64,000 nt of DNA from Symbiodinium natans (GCA_905221605.1 CAJNDS010000535.1:194001-258000), one strand, 5' to 3'; positions 43,709 to 55,519 are shown, numbered from the stretch's first letter. A program made the numbers and translations. The notes: a model not told the origin generated them from the sequence alone.

Positions 43709-43929
43709 TAAGGGTTTAGGGCTTAGGGTTTAGGGTTCAGGGTTAGCGGTTGTGAGCTTCGTCGATACGCGGCCGAAGCCCCAAACACTGCCTAGCTTGC
43801 TAACCGCGAAACCCTAAACCCTAAAGCCCGAAACCCGAAACCCAATACAGCCCAAACCCTACAAACCCAAACCCTAAACCCTAGCCCTAAACCCTAAACC
43901 CTAAACCCCTAACTAGGCCCTAAACTGCA

Positions 43930-44022
43930 GGAGTCCTCAGAATTAGGAGCTGGTTTGAGCGGAGATTCTCTGAGTTGCTAGGAGAAGGATTCCTATTCTC
44001 TTGGGGACTTCCGCACTCGGGT
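43930..44022 (+). CDS. Candidate exon, unknown
   Basis: GVLRIRSWFERRFSELLGEG then FLFSWGLPHSG. Amphipathic start; precedes a TTTAGGG array. Confidence 0.42.
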
Positions 44023-44113
44023 TTAGGGTTTAGGGTTAGGGTTTAGGGTTTAGGGTTTAGGGTTTAGGCTTTAGGGTTCAGGGTTTAGGGTTTAGGGTTT
44101 AGGGTTTAGGGGT

Positions 44114-44233
44114 TCCTATGACAACTGTTTGTCATATTTTGGGGGCACCCCTCGTTTGGGAAACGCCCGCTTTGAAGCTTTGCCCCACTTCTGCGGAGAC
44201 CCACGAACGCGCATCAAACGACGAAGGAGATGG
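44114..44233 (+). CDS. Candidate exon before a TIR element
   Basis: SYDNCLSYFGGTPRLGNARF then EALPHFCGDPRTRIKRRRRW. A GT (GAGATG|GTACCTTC, about 44231) lies where the inverted-repeat element begins. An overlapping frame is also open. Confidence 0.42.
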
Positions 44234-44340
44234 TACCTTCTCTATATTATGGTCCCTTTTGGGGTTGCCTCTAGAAGGCGGCCCCTTATATCTAGGCCAC
44301 CCAAAAGAGGACCATGATCTGAGAGCTGACCATATCCTTT
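44231..44340. mobile_element. TIR element, TATGGTCCCTTTTGG ends
   Basis: Left TTATGGTCCCTTTTGGGGT and right CCACCCAAAAGAGGACCATGA are inverted; core TAGAAGGCGGCCCCTTATA. Confidence 0.65.
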
Positions 44341-44432
44341 TTTGGTGGGCTGAAGGGTGTCCCTGAACCCTAAACCCCAAACCCCAAGTCCTAAACCCTA
44401 AACCCTAAACCCTAAACCCTAAACCGCAACCC

Positions 44433-44504
44433 GCAGATTTTTTGAAATGCACGGGCGAGCTGATATCACATGCTGGAGACTTAGCTGCGCCCCTCCCGCT
44501 CAAG
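44433..44504 (+). CDS. Candidate exon with GT donor
   Basis: ADFLKCTGELISHAGDLAAP then LPLK, ending at AAG|GTCACA (GT at 44505). Helix-compatible. Confidence 0.45.
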
Positions 44505-44751
44505 GTCACAAGGAATTATCTTGGGGTTTAGGGTTTAGGGTTTAGGGTTCAGGGTTTCGGGTTTCGGGTTTAGGGTGTGTATGTTTAGGGTTTATATGTT
44601 CAGGGTTTAGGGGTTATTTGTTTAGGGATGAGGGTTGATCCCTGGAGCATCTTCGGCTAAGCTTTCCAGCATGACACCATGTTAGCGAGTCCATACCCGA
44701 AAGGGGTGGGTCCATTTCAAGCACTGTGACTCAGCCCATGGGTTGACCCCG

Positions 44752-44888
44752 CTGGTTCTTATTTGGGAAGGAGGGAGTTAGGGATATACATACATGTATG
44801 TATATATTTATATATATATATATGGTATATACATATACACCCTTTAAGGGAGTATATAGGTACCTCATTCCTTAATTCCTCACTAAGA
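44752..44888. mobile_element. TIR element with GCTGGTTCTTA ends and TATA core
   Basis: Left GCTGGTTCTTATTTGGGAAG and right ATTCCTCACTAAGAACCAGC are inverted. The centre is a palindromic TACATACATGTATGTA plus (TA)n. The right arm resembles 18398-18425. Confidence 0.7.
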
Positions 44889-45944
44889 ACCAGCCATTTT
44901 AGGGTTTTGGGCTGCTATTAATGGACCTGCCTGGGCAAGACAGAGGCCTCGTTTGATGTGTTGGGAGCTCTAGAGAACTCTAGGACTTCTCTAGTAGGGA
45001 TCCTAAAGACCCAGGCCGCAATGCCTCACTCAATCTTGAGGCCCCAAGCCCTAAACCCTAAACCCTAAACCCTAAAAGGGCTCCGCACGACCCTGAAAAC
45101 CCGAAACCCTGAGCCGGTTGAGGTCTCATGCGCAGCTGCCTCTCCCGCCCGACCCACCCGACATTGTCTATGAGGGTTTAGGGTTTAGTGTTTAGGGTTT
45201 AGGATGCAGAGTTTAGGTTTTTAATGTCTATCCTTCGTTTCTCAAAATCCAGACGAATAAAATGTTTCTGGTTTGAACTCTGACCTCCTAAGCCAACACC
45301 CATCCGCCAAATCCTGACCCCTAAACCCTAAACCCTAAACCCTAAACCCTAAACCAAGACCCTGTATACTAAAATTCGCTTGACCACTAGAGCTCTGACC
45401 AAGCCTGGTTTCACCTAGGCACTCTGCTAAATCCGGGTCCTTTTGGGGGCACTGCCGGCTTACAATCAAAGATGCTTCGGTTATAAACCCTAAGCCCTAG
45501 CCCTAAACCCTAAACCCTAAACGTCGAAGGCCTAAAAATCCACACGAAGCCGGAAACAGCCCCTCCTTCCTACGTGCCCACACGGGGACCCTGATGACAA
45601 GAAACTAACCCCACCTGCGCCCCTCTTTGGCCTGGCGCTCCCCCCCACCCTGATTTCATTTGGGGTTTAGGGTTTAGGGTTTAGAGGTTTAGGGTTTAGG
45701 GTTTGGTTTAGGGGTTTGGGGGTTTGGGGGTTCAGGGTTCTAGGGGTCTAGGGGTTTAGGGGATTAGGGGTTTAGGGTTTAGGGGTTTAGGGGTTTAGGG
45801 GTGTAAAGGTTTAGGCTTGGGTCGTTAGGTTTCGAGTAGGGGGTCCAAGGCGTGACCCTAAACCCCGAAAGCCTGCGACACCTATAAGGGTTTAGGGTTT
45901 AGGGTTTGCGGTTTAGGGTTTAGGGTTGGGTGATTGTCAACATT

Positions 45945-46020
45945 ATGGTCCCTTATTGGATCCCTATTATAATCTGGCACCTAATATTTAGGGTACCCCA
46001 AGAGGGAGCATAATGTTGCC
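45945..46020. mobile_element. Short TIR element, (G)CAACATTATG ends
   Basis: Left CAACATTATGGTCCCTTATT and right CCCAAGAGGGAGCATAATGT then TG are inverted. Confidence 0.65.
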
Positions 46021-46054
46021 AAAACAAGCCGTAAAGCTTAAGCTAAGCCATTTT

Positions 46055-46132
46055 TTCCAAGGAGGGGCACCCTAAACCCTAACCCTAAATCCTAAACCCT
46101 AAACCCCAAGCCACAATTCCAAGGAGGGGCAC
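46055..46132 (-). repeat. CCCTAAA block flanked by a 16-bp direct repeat
   Basis: TTCCAAGGAGGGGCAC occurs exactly at 46055-46070 and 46117-46132, on both sides of a short CCCTAAA block. Confidence 0.88.
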
Positions 46133-46258
46133 ATGGTGGTCCCTTGTTTTTCCGCTGGGGAGACTTCCCGGAGAACATCGACGACACGCTTCGACTACGG
46201 ATCGGAGTGGCTTTTGAGTGCTCTTCGAGGGCTTGAGGTCCCCAACTCCTACTGGGTC
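46133..46258 (+). CDS. Candidate exon, frame ambiguous
   Basis: One frame reads FFRWGDFPENIDDTLRLRIG then VAFECSSRA to TGA. Another reads RRTSTTRFDYGSEWLLSALR. Both are protein-like. A GT at GAG|GTCCCC (about 46231) and the family C element that follows suggest an exon/intron border. Confidence 0.38.
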
Positions 46259-46362
46259 TTGGAGTACTATACTTTAATGCTTTTTTGGTGCTGGGTTCCC
46301 ATTCTAGCTACTTGTACCTAAAAAGTATATACCTTTTTGCCAGGGTCTACTCCAAAGCTAAG
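46259..46362. mobile_element. TIR element, family C copy 3
   Basis: TTGGAGTACTATACTTTAAT at the left, AAAAAGTATATACC then GCCAGGGTCTACTCCAAAG at the right (TTGGAGTA inverted). Confidence 0.75.
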
Positions 46363-46734
46363 CCTAACTCCTAAACCCGAAACCCTAAACCCTAAAACCT
46401 ACACCCTAAACCCCCCACCCCCTAAACCCTGAATCAGGAAACTCCCAGCCTTAAGCCGGCGCTCATGGCCTTGACAGCCAAAGCCAGATACCCTTAGCCC
46501 TAAACGTTTGAGGCTGTTAGGGTTTAGGGTTTGGGGTTTAGGGTTTCGGGTTTAGGGTTTTGCACGTTTCTGGTTCAGGGTTGATGGGGGTTCAGGGCGT
46601 GCCCAGCTAGTCCAATGCCGCTTAACCAAGGAGTCTGCCCTAAATTCTAAATATGAGAATATGAAAAACACTAAGTCCGAAACCCTCAACCCTGAGCCCT
46701 AACAATTAAGGGGTGCTAGCGGCAAAGGGAGTTG

Positions 46735-47735
46735 CATGGTCCCTTGGTATGGGCCTGAGGACCCCTTATATACCCCGGATACATCGAATAAAACCCGACG
46801 GTCCATACTTCATAATCCTTTACATTAAATTGCTTGGCCCTTTAAGCAGGCGTTCTGTTTTGTAGGGGCGGTTCTTCTTGGGGTACTTTGGGGCTGTATT
46901 AAGGTATAAGTATAAGGGTAACAGATAAAAAGGCCACCGACCTTTATAACCTGTACAAGACAAAAAGGATAAGGGACTATATCAACCCTAAATCCTTGAC
47001 CTTAAACCCTGAAACCCCTAAAATTCCTTAAAATTCCTAAACCTTTAAGCCTCTAAACGCCTAAATTCCTAAAACTCCTGACCCCTAACCCCCACTAAAT
47101 TCAGAAAATTCCGAAACCCCCACAATTCCCAAATTCCTACACCCCTAAACCCTAAATTCCTGAAGCCCGAAGCCCCTAAATTCCTGAACCTCTCAACCCT
47201 CAACCTAAACCCTGAACCCTGAACCCTAACCCTAAACCCTAAACCCCTAAACCCCTAAACCCTCCGCAACTTAGGGATCATATGGGCCGGGCGTCAAGGT
47301 CTGCAGCCTGTGTCTAGCACAGCGTCTACATGCACAAACACAGGTGCATGTGTATACGTATACGTCTATACTTAGGGGGGCAGGGTTTAAGGTTTAGGGT
47401 TTAGGCTTTAGAGTGTTTTGAGTTTACGGTTGACGTTGAGGGTGGCAAGTATGATATGACATGGTCGATATGGCATGAGGCCTTTGGGTTTGGGGCCTCA
47501 GGTTTGGGGCGTTTGGGGCTTTGGGCCGTAAACCCTAAACCCTAAACCCTAACCGTTCATATTAAGGGAGTGCAACTACCCTTAGGGGCATTGGGGTTGC
47601 TGACTTCTCCCTTAAGATACGCCTGACATGGCCCTTATACTACAATAAGGATCTTTAAACGAGTCCCCGAAACCCACGGGCACCCTAAACCCGAAACCTC
47701 AAACCCCTAGAGACCATTTTAAGGGACCATGCCTT
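46735..47735. other. TIR-like fragments and degenerate CCCTAAA sequence
   Basis: GCATGGTCCCTTGGTATGG (46735) and ATTTTAAGGGACCATGCC (about 47712) are element ends of the ATGGTCCCTT type. Between lie decayed CCCTAAA/AATTCCTA units (about 46985-47260) and CCCTAAA units at about 47528. No gene seen. Confidence 0.45.
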
Positions 47736-47779
47736 AGGGGCAAACCCGGGACCCCGAACCCGAAACCCTAAGCTCTAAA

Positions 47780-47915
47780 CCCTACACCCTAAACCCTAAA
47801 CCCTAAACCCTAAACCCTAAACCCTAAACCCTAAACCCTAAACCCTAAACCCTAAACCCTGAACCCTGAACCCTGAACCCTGAACCCTGAACCCTGAACC
47901 CTGAACCCTGAGCCC
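47780..47915 (-). repeat. CCCTAAA array passing into homogeneous CCCTGAA block
   Basis: About ten canonical units followed by about eight uniform CCCTGAA units (complement of TTCAGGG). Confidence 0.92.
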
Positions 47916-47941
47916 AAGCTAAATACAAGCCTAAAACCTTT

Positions 47942-48034
47942 CTGGCTCCGTGTGCAGCCTGGGCCCAAGCCACACGATCGCGCATCCATGCCGGGGTAGA
48001 AAAATCTCCGCTCCATCATCATGGGATCCTATGC
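47942..48034 (+). CDS. Candidate exon, unknown
   Basis: LAPCAAWAQATRSRIHAGVE then KSPLHHHGILC to TGA. Confidence 0.35.
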
Positions 48035-48309
48035 TGAAGGGTTTAGGGTTTAGGGCTAGGGTTTAGGGTTTAGGGTTTAGGGTTTTGGGTTTAGGGTTTA
48101 GGGTTTAGGGTTTAGGGTTTAGGGTTTAGGGTTTAGGGTTTAGGGTTTGGGGGCTGTCCATGCCTGCCCCAAGCAACCGGCGGTTTAGGGTTTCGGGTGC
48201 AGGGTGTCTCAAGTTAGGGTGTGGGTAGTACATAGGACCCCAAACCCAAAACATGGGGCGCAGTTTCGGGTGCAGGGTTTAGGGTTTAGGGTTTAGGGTT
48301 GAATGGGAT

Positions 48310-48456
48310 CCCATCATATTCACTCCTGGCGGGCCAAGCGACCTGCAGACGCAAGGTCACTGGCTCTGCTTCAGGCTACTAGTTTGTAGTTGCCCGGATG
48401 AGGAGTGTAGGGGAACTCAACACCAATTACTACTCCCAAACCCTAGCACTGCACCT
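48310..48456 (+). CDS. Candidate exon, unknown (49 codons)
   Basis: PIIFTPGGPSDLQTQGHWLC, then FRLLVCSCPDEECRGTQHQL, to a TGA. An overlapping frame (MGSHHIHSWRAKRPADAR, from 48303) could instead end at a GT near 48354. Unresolved. Confidence 0.38.
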
Positions 48457-49160
48457 TGAAACCCGACAACACATAAACCCTAAACAGTACATGTTCTGGC
48501 TAGTTCGAGGTTCCGGTTAAGGACCCGGGCGCTCGGTTTTTTTTTCCTCCCTGTTTGCCGGTATCGTTGGTTTAGGATGCGCAGCAGCGCCCGAGGGTGT
48601 TTGGGAGGGGTAGAGTTACACCCCACGAAGCAAAGACGATCACCCTTGCTATTCTTGGGTGACTAGGGCCTTAGGGAAGCTTGACAATCAACCCGAAACC
48701 CTAAACCCTAAACCCTCAACCCTAAACCCTAAACCCTAAACCCCTAGGCACGCCGGCTCCAGTCGGCTGTCAGGTCTCAAGGGCTCAATCGTTTGGGTGT
48801 TTGTGCTGTGCTTCAGTAGGCGGATGACGACAGGTTGTTGCATGACTTCCTCAAGTTTAGGGTTTAGGGTTTAGGGTTTAGGGTTTAGGGTTTAGGGTTT
48901 AGGGTTTAGGGTTCGGTTTATGGCTGTGTTAGTACGACTGTGGTGCTGACTAGGAGGAAGAGGTTTCACTCTTCACCCAAATCCCTCGAGACGCTACCCC
49001 CCCAAAACCAAGCCCCGAGACCCTTGCGGTAACTGGCTGTAACCTAAAACCCTAGACCCCAAACCCTAAACCCTAAATTACTAAACCCTAAACCCTAAAC
49101 CCTAAACCCTAAACCCTAAACCCTAAACCCTAAAAACCCTAGACCCTTAAAACTTTTGCG

Positions 49161-49241
49161 ACTTCGAGACTTGCACCCTCCTCCATGCACTTCTTCAAAA
49201 GTTCGCGATCTCTGTTCCGAAAGCCATCGGAAAGGCACGGT
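49161..49241 (+). CDS. Candidate exon, basic/Ser-rich
   Basis: TSRLAPSSMHFFKSSRSLFR then KPSERHG, between a CCCTAAA array (about 49078-49135) and a TTTAGGG array (about 49237-49325). Confidence 0.38.
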
Positions 49242-50573
49242 TTAGGGTTTAGGGTTTAGGGTTTAGGGTTTAGGGTTTAGGGTTTAGGGTTTAGGGTTTA
49301 GGGTTTAGGGTTTAGGGTTTAGGGTGTAGGGTCCTTAGCTGTCCATGTTGCCAGTTTTTTCAGCTCAACGTCTTCCGGTTGTTGTAGGGTCTTTACGGGA
49401 GGGGGGGTTCAAGGGTTTAGGGTTTAGGGTTTAAGGTTTAGGGTTTAGGGTTTAGGGTTTAGGGTTTAGGGTATGTAACCCAAGGTTCCCGAATACTCCC
49501 CGCTACTCCCTAAGGCTCCCTGAGCTTCCCTCAGCTTCCCTGGGTACCTACCCACTCATGAACAAACCCTAAACCCTAAACCCTAAACCCTAAACCCTAA
49601 CCCTAACCCTAAACCCTAAACACTAAACCCTAAACCCTAAACCCTAAACCCTAACTAACCCTAAAGCCTAAACCCTAAAGCCTAAACCCGCCCGTAAGCA
49701 CCTGTTTGGGACCCTACAAGTAGGTTGAGAGCCTGGAGACTACAATGACGATTAAGTTTGGGTAGGGCGATGCCGCCAAAGTCCTAAACTTAGCAGGCTC
49801 CACAAGAAGCCCGATGCTAAACCCTGAACCCTAAACTCCTGGCCCATGTAGGGCAAGGGGAGGGCAGGGTGCCGGTGTCATACTGCCGAAAACTATTCAC
49901 CCAACCCCACCTGAAGCCCCCCGAACCGTAAAGCCCGATCTGATCCTCTAAGACCCCCAAACCCCTACACCCGAAAACCCCAAACCACAAACCCCAAACC
50001 CTAGCCCCTCATGAAACCCTAAACCCAGACGCTAAGCCCTAAACCCTAGCCCTAAACCCTAAACCCTAAACCCTAAACCCTAGCCCTAAACCCCCCAAAC
50101 CCCGATGGGTTGACGGGCTTACGCTTTAGGGTCAATCGGTACCTTTCAAACCTTTGAATTTGGGTTCTGGGTGCCTTGTCTCAAACCATCCGGCTTGGGG
50201 TTTTTGGGGTTTTGGGGTCTAGGGGTCTCGGAGGTTGTGGGGTTTAGAGTTTAGGGTTTAGGGGTTCAGGGTTTTAGGGTTTAGGGGTGTAGGGTTTGGG
50301 GTGCAGGGTTTAGGGTGTAGGGTGTCACAATGTTGCCACTACTGGGCTACCTGGAGAGAAAACACCTTAAACTCTATACCCTGTTGGTTAGCCCCCAAAC
50401 CCTAAACCCTAAACCCCAAGCACCCTCTTTATTCCTAGGTTACTATCGGGCTTAGGGTTTAATATTTAGGGTTTAGGGCTAGACCCTCGACCCCAAGTTC
50501 TGGGTAAGGAATCAGAATCCCTGAGGCAGAGCTTCCAGGGTTCAGGGTTTAGGGTTTAGGGTTTAGGGTGAAT

Positions 50574-50666
50574 CCTTCTACACCAAAAGGGCTCTCGGGA
50601 GGAACAGAGGTAGTGCCGTCCGAGGATCCCTTGCTGGAGATGCTAGCAGCGGAAAAGCGTACCGCG
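50574..50666 (+). CDS. Candidate exon with GT donor
   Basis: PSTPKGLSGGTEVVPSEDPL then LEMLAAEKRTA, ending at GCG|GTTTGC (GT at 50667). Protein-like, acidic then helical. Confidence 0.47.
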
Positions 50667-51162
50667 GTTTGCATAGGCTTGGGCTTTTGGGGTTTAGGGT
50701 TTAGGGTTTCGGGTTTAGGGTGTAGGGTTTTGGGTTTTGGGTTTTAGGGCTTGGGGTGTTGGGAATTTCGGGTTAAGGACCCAAGGGGATTTAAGCTTTA
50801 TAGGGCCTGGGGTTTTAGGCAATTAGGCAAGTTTCAGTGTCTGGGCGTGTACAGGGAAGCTTTTGCTTTGGGTCCAATGCACGTCAAACATTCCAACGCA
50901 TTCTTAGGGTTTAGGGTTTAGGGTTTAGGGTTTAGGGTTTCGGGTTTAGGGTTTAGGGTTTAGGGTTTAGGGTTTAGGGTTTAGGGTTTAGGGTTTGGAA
51001 GCCCTTGATACATACTTAGCCTTTTGACACGGGGTTTTTGGCTTCTTAGCTATTCGGGTTTCAGTGTCACAAACCGTCCTTCCACCGGGGGTCCTAACCC
51101 CGTGGCACGGGGGGGGGGGGGGGGGGGAGCCCTAAACCCGAAGCCCGAAACCCTAAACCCTG

Positions 51163-51269
51163 ACCAAGCTGTAGGAGACAACGGTGCCAGCAACCCGAAG
51201 ATTCTAGACATGAAGCGCCAAACCTCCAAAGCCACCAGCACCCCTGTTGATACTAGTAACTGCTTTTGA
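51163..51269 (+). CDS. Candidate 3' exon, polar
   Basis: DQAVGDNGASNPKILDMKRQ then TSKATSTPVDTSNCF and TGA, after a poly-G tract. Looks like a disordered C-terminus. Confidence 0.43.
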
Positions 51270-51315
51270 TTCCGTTTAGGGTTTAGGGTTTAGGGTTTAG
51301 GGTTTAGGGTTTAGG

Positions 51316-51395
51316 GAAAATATTCTTCCTTTTTAGGGCAATTTCGGGACTGTCATTTTGATTCTTTGGCGGTTCTTAAGCAAATCGTAGTATAT
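51316..51395. mobile_element. Family E copy 2
   Basis: TATTCTTCCTTTTTAGGGCA and GCGGTTCTTAAGCAAATCGT then AG match the segments at 37090 and 52806. Confidence 0.5.
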
Positions 51396-51542
51396 GGATC
51401 CGAAGTATGGGCCTTTATTACTTAGTATAAGGTCTAGTTAGCAAGGGCCCCAAGTAACCTCAAATCCTAAACCCCAAACCCTGGACACTAAACCCCTAAA
51501 CCCCCAAACCCCAAACCAGAACCTACCAAACGTCCTACTCTT

Positions 51543-51690
51543 GGAGGTTCATGGTGCTTATTCGCCAATTATGATTGTACTTATAGCCCACTTGTAAGCC
51601 CTTCAAGTGCCCTAATATGGTAAAACGTACAGCACCCTAAACCCTAAACCCTAAACCCAAAAAGGGTTATAAGTACAGATATGATTGCCC
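51543..51690. mobile_element. Family D relative with CCCTAAA insert
   Basis: Begins GGAGGTTCATGGTGCTTATT like 21257. It contains CCCTTCAAGTGCCCTAATATG (inverse of the TATTAGGGCACTTGAAGGG in the 21257 copy) and a CCCTAAA block before TTATAAGTACAGATATGATT. Confidence 0.6.
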
Positions 51691-51836
51691 TACAAAGCCG
51701 CCAAGTTGCACCAGAAACCCTGCACCGGAACCCGCCTAAACCCTAGACCCGAAACCCTAAACCCTAAACCCCAAACCCTAAACCCTAGCCCTAAACCGTA
51801 AAACCCTAAAAACCCTAAAACCCTAAAACCCAAGTT

Positions 51837-51899
51837 CTACAGCCACAGGACATCAAGGAGCGAAAGTTGATCGGAGCCCCGCGCTCAGAATTCCTTCGG
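51837..51899 (+). CDS. Candidate exon, unknown
   Basis: LQPQDIKERKLIGAPRSEFL then R, running into CGG|TTTAGG. Amphipathic and charged. Confidence 0.38.
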
Positions 51900-52322
51900 T
51901 TTAGGAGTTTGGAGTTCAGGGTTTGGGGTTTAGGGTTTAGGGTTTGGGTTTAGGGTTTGAGCTTTAGGGTTTAGGGTTTAGGGTTTGGGGTATAGGGTTT
52001 GGGGTTGGGGTTCATATAGAGTTTGGGGTTTAGGAGTTGGGGGTTTAGAGTTTGGGGTTTAGGGTTTTGGGGTTTGGAGTTTGGGATGTAGGAGTTGGGG
52101 ATTAGGGTTTGGGGTCTGGCAGCAGGGTTCAGGGCTTGAGGGCTTTTGACGCCTTGAACGGCTCTGGAACCCTTCAACCCTAAACCCTAAACCCTAGACC
52201 CTAGACCCTAGACCCTTGAACCCGAAACCTTAAGCCTGTGACCATTAAACATTGTGCTAAGGTGCAAGGCTACGTTCTTCATTCATCCCACCATGCCCAG
52301 CTTGACAGGGTACAACCCTGAA

Positions 52323-52680
52323 CCCTAAACCCTCAACCCTGTAGCCTAAACCCTAAACCCTAAACCCTAAGCCCTAAACCCTAAACCCTAAACCCTAAAG
52401 CCTAAACCCTGAACCCTGAACCCTGAACCCTGAACCCTGAACCCTGAACCCTGAACCCTGAACCCTGAATCCGAACCCCCTAACTAAACCCTAAGCAAGA
52501 AATCCCAAACTCCAAGCCCCGAGTAAGCCAAAACAACGCAAGTCCCTTTTGGCCATCGACCCTAGTTTGCTTAGGGCTCTAAACCCTAAACCCTTAACCC
52601 TGAACCCTGAACCCTAAACCCTAAACCCTAAACCCTAAACCCCAAACCCTAAACCCTAAACCCTAAACCCTGCATGCCTT
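52323..52680 (-). repeat. CCCTAAA arrays with a homogeneous CCCTGAA block
   Basis: CCCTAAA/CCCTAAG at about 52340-52400, about ten uniform CCCTGAA units at 52402-52470, then further CCCTAAA units at 52580-52672. Poly-G follows at 52740-52754. Confidence 0.9.
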
Positions 52681-52805
52681 AAGAGGTGCGAGGTCGCGTG
52701 AAAGTCCTGGGTCCCCACCTGCGAAACACGCCATCCTGCGGGGGGGGGGGGGGGTTGCTGCTATTTGCTTAAGGGTTTAGGGTTTAGGGTTTAGGGTTTA
52801 GGGTA

Positions 52806-52900
52806 AGAACCCCCAAAAAACAACAATATTCTTTCTTAGAAGGGTAACATCAGAATTATTATATTTCATTTTTCGGGGGTTCTGAAGCAAACAGTAGTTT
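52806..52900. mobile_element. Family E copy 3
   Basis: AGAACCCCCAAAAAA at the left and TTTTTCGGGGGTTCT at the right are inverted; TATTCTTTCTTAGAAGGGTA is shared with copy 1. Confidence 0.6.
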
Positions 52901-53067
52901 AGGGTTTGTTGGGGTTTTGGGGTTTAGGATTTCGGGTTTAGAAGGGCTCAGGGTCTTTGGGTTTAGGATTTTGGGGGTTGGGTTTTAGTTTTATGGTTTT
53001 AGCGTCAGGATTTTGGGGTTTAGGGTTTCGGGAGTGGGGTTTAGGCTTTCCCTCCTCCCCCGTCCCA

Positions 53068-53120
53068 GGAACTCACGCAGCATGGCCAACGCTTGCGCGC
53101 CCCCACCTCAGTTTCAGACC
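53068..53120 (+). CDS. Candidate short exon, duplicated in inverted orientation at 58315
   Basis: After TCCCAG (53067) it reads ELTQHGQRLRAPTSVSD and meets a CCCTAAA block. 53078-53120 recurs as an exact reverse complement at 58315-58357. Confidence 0.35.
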
Positions 53121-53431
53121 CTAAACCCGAAACCCGAAACCCTAAACCCCAAACCCTAAACCCCGAAACGCGCAGCTTAGGCCCTTGAACACCTCTAAAC
53201 CATTCATGGCTGAAGTGCCAGCTGAGACCCTAAACTATATGCTCCCGGCCTAAGCCTCACTATAGCTTAAGCCCTATGGGGTCTAGGGTTTAGGGTTTAG
53301 GGTTTCGGGTTTAGGGGTAAAACCAAAACCCCAAACCCCAAAGCCTTAACTTGTTCCTTGCGGATTTAGGGGCTTGCAGTCGCAGAGACTTCGGGGGACT
53401 TTCTATCTGATACGGGCGTGAGGTCATGCAT

Positions 53432-53520
53432 GAACCCTAAACCCTAAACCCTAAACCCTAAACCCTAAACCCTAAACCCTAAACCCTAAACCCTAAACCC
53501 TAAACCCTAAACCCTAAACC
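53432..53520 (-). repeat. CCCTAAA array (about 13 units)
   Basis: Perfect tandem heptamers. Confidence 0.92.
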
Positions 53521-53949
53521 GTTTGAGGTCTAGAGTTGGTAGGTTTCCTCAGCATATCATCACTATATCTCCAGACCCTAGACCGGGTTTATGGTTTAGG
53601 GCGTAGGCTTCAGGATTACCCCAAACCCTAGAAACCCTAAACCCGAAACCTAAACCCCAAACCCTAAACCCTAAACCCTAAACCCCCTAAACCCTAAACC
53701 CTAAACCGAGGGGGTCAAGTTCGAGCAGCAACCCAAAACCTACAAATCCTAGCCTATACACTATACATATGCTAGAAGACTCGTAAATCCTATAAGCCCA
53801 ATAAACCCTAGCCCCTAAACTGAGCCCTAAACCCTAAACCGCAAACCCTAAACCCTAGGCCCTAAACCCCAGAAACCCTAAACCCTGTACACCCTGCCCT
53901 AAGCCCGAAACCCTAAACCCTGAACCCTCCTAATCCCTAAACCCTAAAC

Positions 53950-54480
53950 CCTCCCACAGCTCGGAAGTCGGTAGCACCCACGATGGGCCCGGTACCGGAG
54001 CACTTTGTCCTTGGGACCAGTACTGGTCCCTTATTAAAGCCAATACCCTAAACCTGGAGCTCCAAGCTCCGTGAGGCCCAGGGCTCCGCCACCCTGCCGC
54101 CCTGACCCCCCTCCCCCCAACTGACCCCGGCCCCCTGACCCTCCCGGACGGCCTCCCGCCCCGGTCCAAATCTTGCTGGCAGTTCCTGCAACCCTGCCTG
54201 AAACTGCCTCCCGACCCCCCAATTCCTTTAACTGAATAAGTTTTTGGAGGTGGACTGTTGTCTGAGTTTAGGCCTAAACCCTAAAAGGAACATGTTTGGG
54301 TGGCTTTGCCGCCTTGGACGGCGTGGGGTGGGAGAAAAGTGTTCGATGGCCCTCCACAATCGGGCCAAAGCTGCTCTTCGCACCTCACGAAGCTTTTGAG
54401 CTTGTTCCGAAACCTAACCTTCACAGCATCTACGCCCTATCACAGCAAACCCTAAACCCCAAACCCTGTACACCCTGAGT
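53950..54480 (+). other. GC-rich unique region with possible exons
   Basis: Contains TARKSVAPTMGP ending at a GT near 53991, a perfect 18-bp palindrome GGGACCAGTACTGGTCCC at 54013, a C-rich stretch to 54220, and overlapping open frames at 54296-54480 (for example EKCSMALHNRAKAALRTSRS). The long Gly-rich minus frames are composition artefacts. No model can be fixed. Confidence 0.35.
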
Positions 54481-54790
54481 TCCGGCTTGCGCCTTCAACC
54501 CTAAACCCTAAACCCTATACCCTAAACCCTCCTATTCCCTAAACCCTAAGCCTTCTTAAACCAGAAGACGGAAACCCCCAGCCCGATTTGCAAAGTGGCC
54601 CCAGGTTCAGGGCTAAACCCTAAACCCGAAACCTTCTTTCGTGTGGGAGTTTTCGACTCTAGGCCCCCCCCCCCCCAAAGCCGAAGTGACCATTAAATAG
54701 GGCTCAGGTTTAAGGTTTTAGGGTTTTAGGGTTTTTGGGTTTTTGGGTTTTTGGGTTTAGGGTTTTAGGGTTTAGGGTTTAGGGTTTACT

Positions 54791-54907
54791 CTTCAAATTC
54801 ATCAGCCCCTGAACCCCACATGCCTGGACATCGAGGTCGCCAAGGGTGGCATACCAGGGAAGGGCAACGAGTCCTTCAAGACCCACCGGCTTGGCACCCT
54901 AGTTGAG
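54791..54907 (+). CDS. Candidate exon, unknown (39 codons)
   Basis: LQIHQPLNPTCLDIEVAKGG then IPGKGNESFKTHRLGTLVE, between two TTTAGGG blocks. Protein-like with balanced charge. Family unknown. Confidence 0.48.
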
Positions 54908-55519
54908 GGTTTAGGGTTTGGAGTTTAGGGTTTAGGGTTTAGGGTTTAGAGCTCATGGTTTTGTTTGGGTACTTTGGTCTTCGAGGTTTGCGCCCTAGAA
55001 CCCTCCATAAACTCAACAGCCTGAAGCTCCAAACCCTAGCCCTTAACTTTAATCGTTTAGGGTGTAGGGTTTAAGGGCTTAGAATTTACTGTTTGGGTTT
55101 TAGGGCGCCACGACCAGAGCAATTCGGGCGTTTCAGGCTTTAGGGTTTTTTTTAAGGGTATTGGGTGGACTCTAGCTAGGGACGTGGTATCGGGTGGACT
55201 CTAAAGCCAGGGACGTATACCCTGCCCTTCGAAATGGGTACCTCACTTTCATTTAAACGCTACAAGCCCTAGCCCTAGACCCGAAACCTCAAAGATGATA
55301 CCCCTGCTTCCCACCCCCCCCCAAAAAAAAAAGAAGTAATAATAAAAAGGAAGAAAAAACAAAAAAATAATGCAAAAAGCAATTAAAAAACACAAAATGG
55401 ATAAATAGGCATATAGATAAATGAGCGGGGTATGGCACAAACCCCAACTAGGCCCCCCCCCCCCCCCCCTGCGGTGCTTGTTTCGGTCTTGGGGCCTTGG
55501 GGTTCTAACCCTAAACCCT

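Noticed and set aside
54013-54030. Perfect 18-bp palindrome GGGACCAGTACTGGTCCC as a regulatory site
   Set aside because: A single palindrome in GC-rich DNA with no partner copy or promoter context. It may be a remnant of the GGTCCC-type TIR ends.
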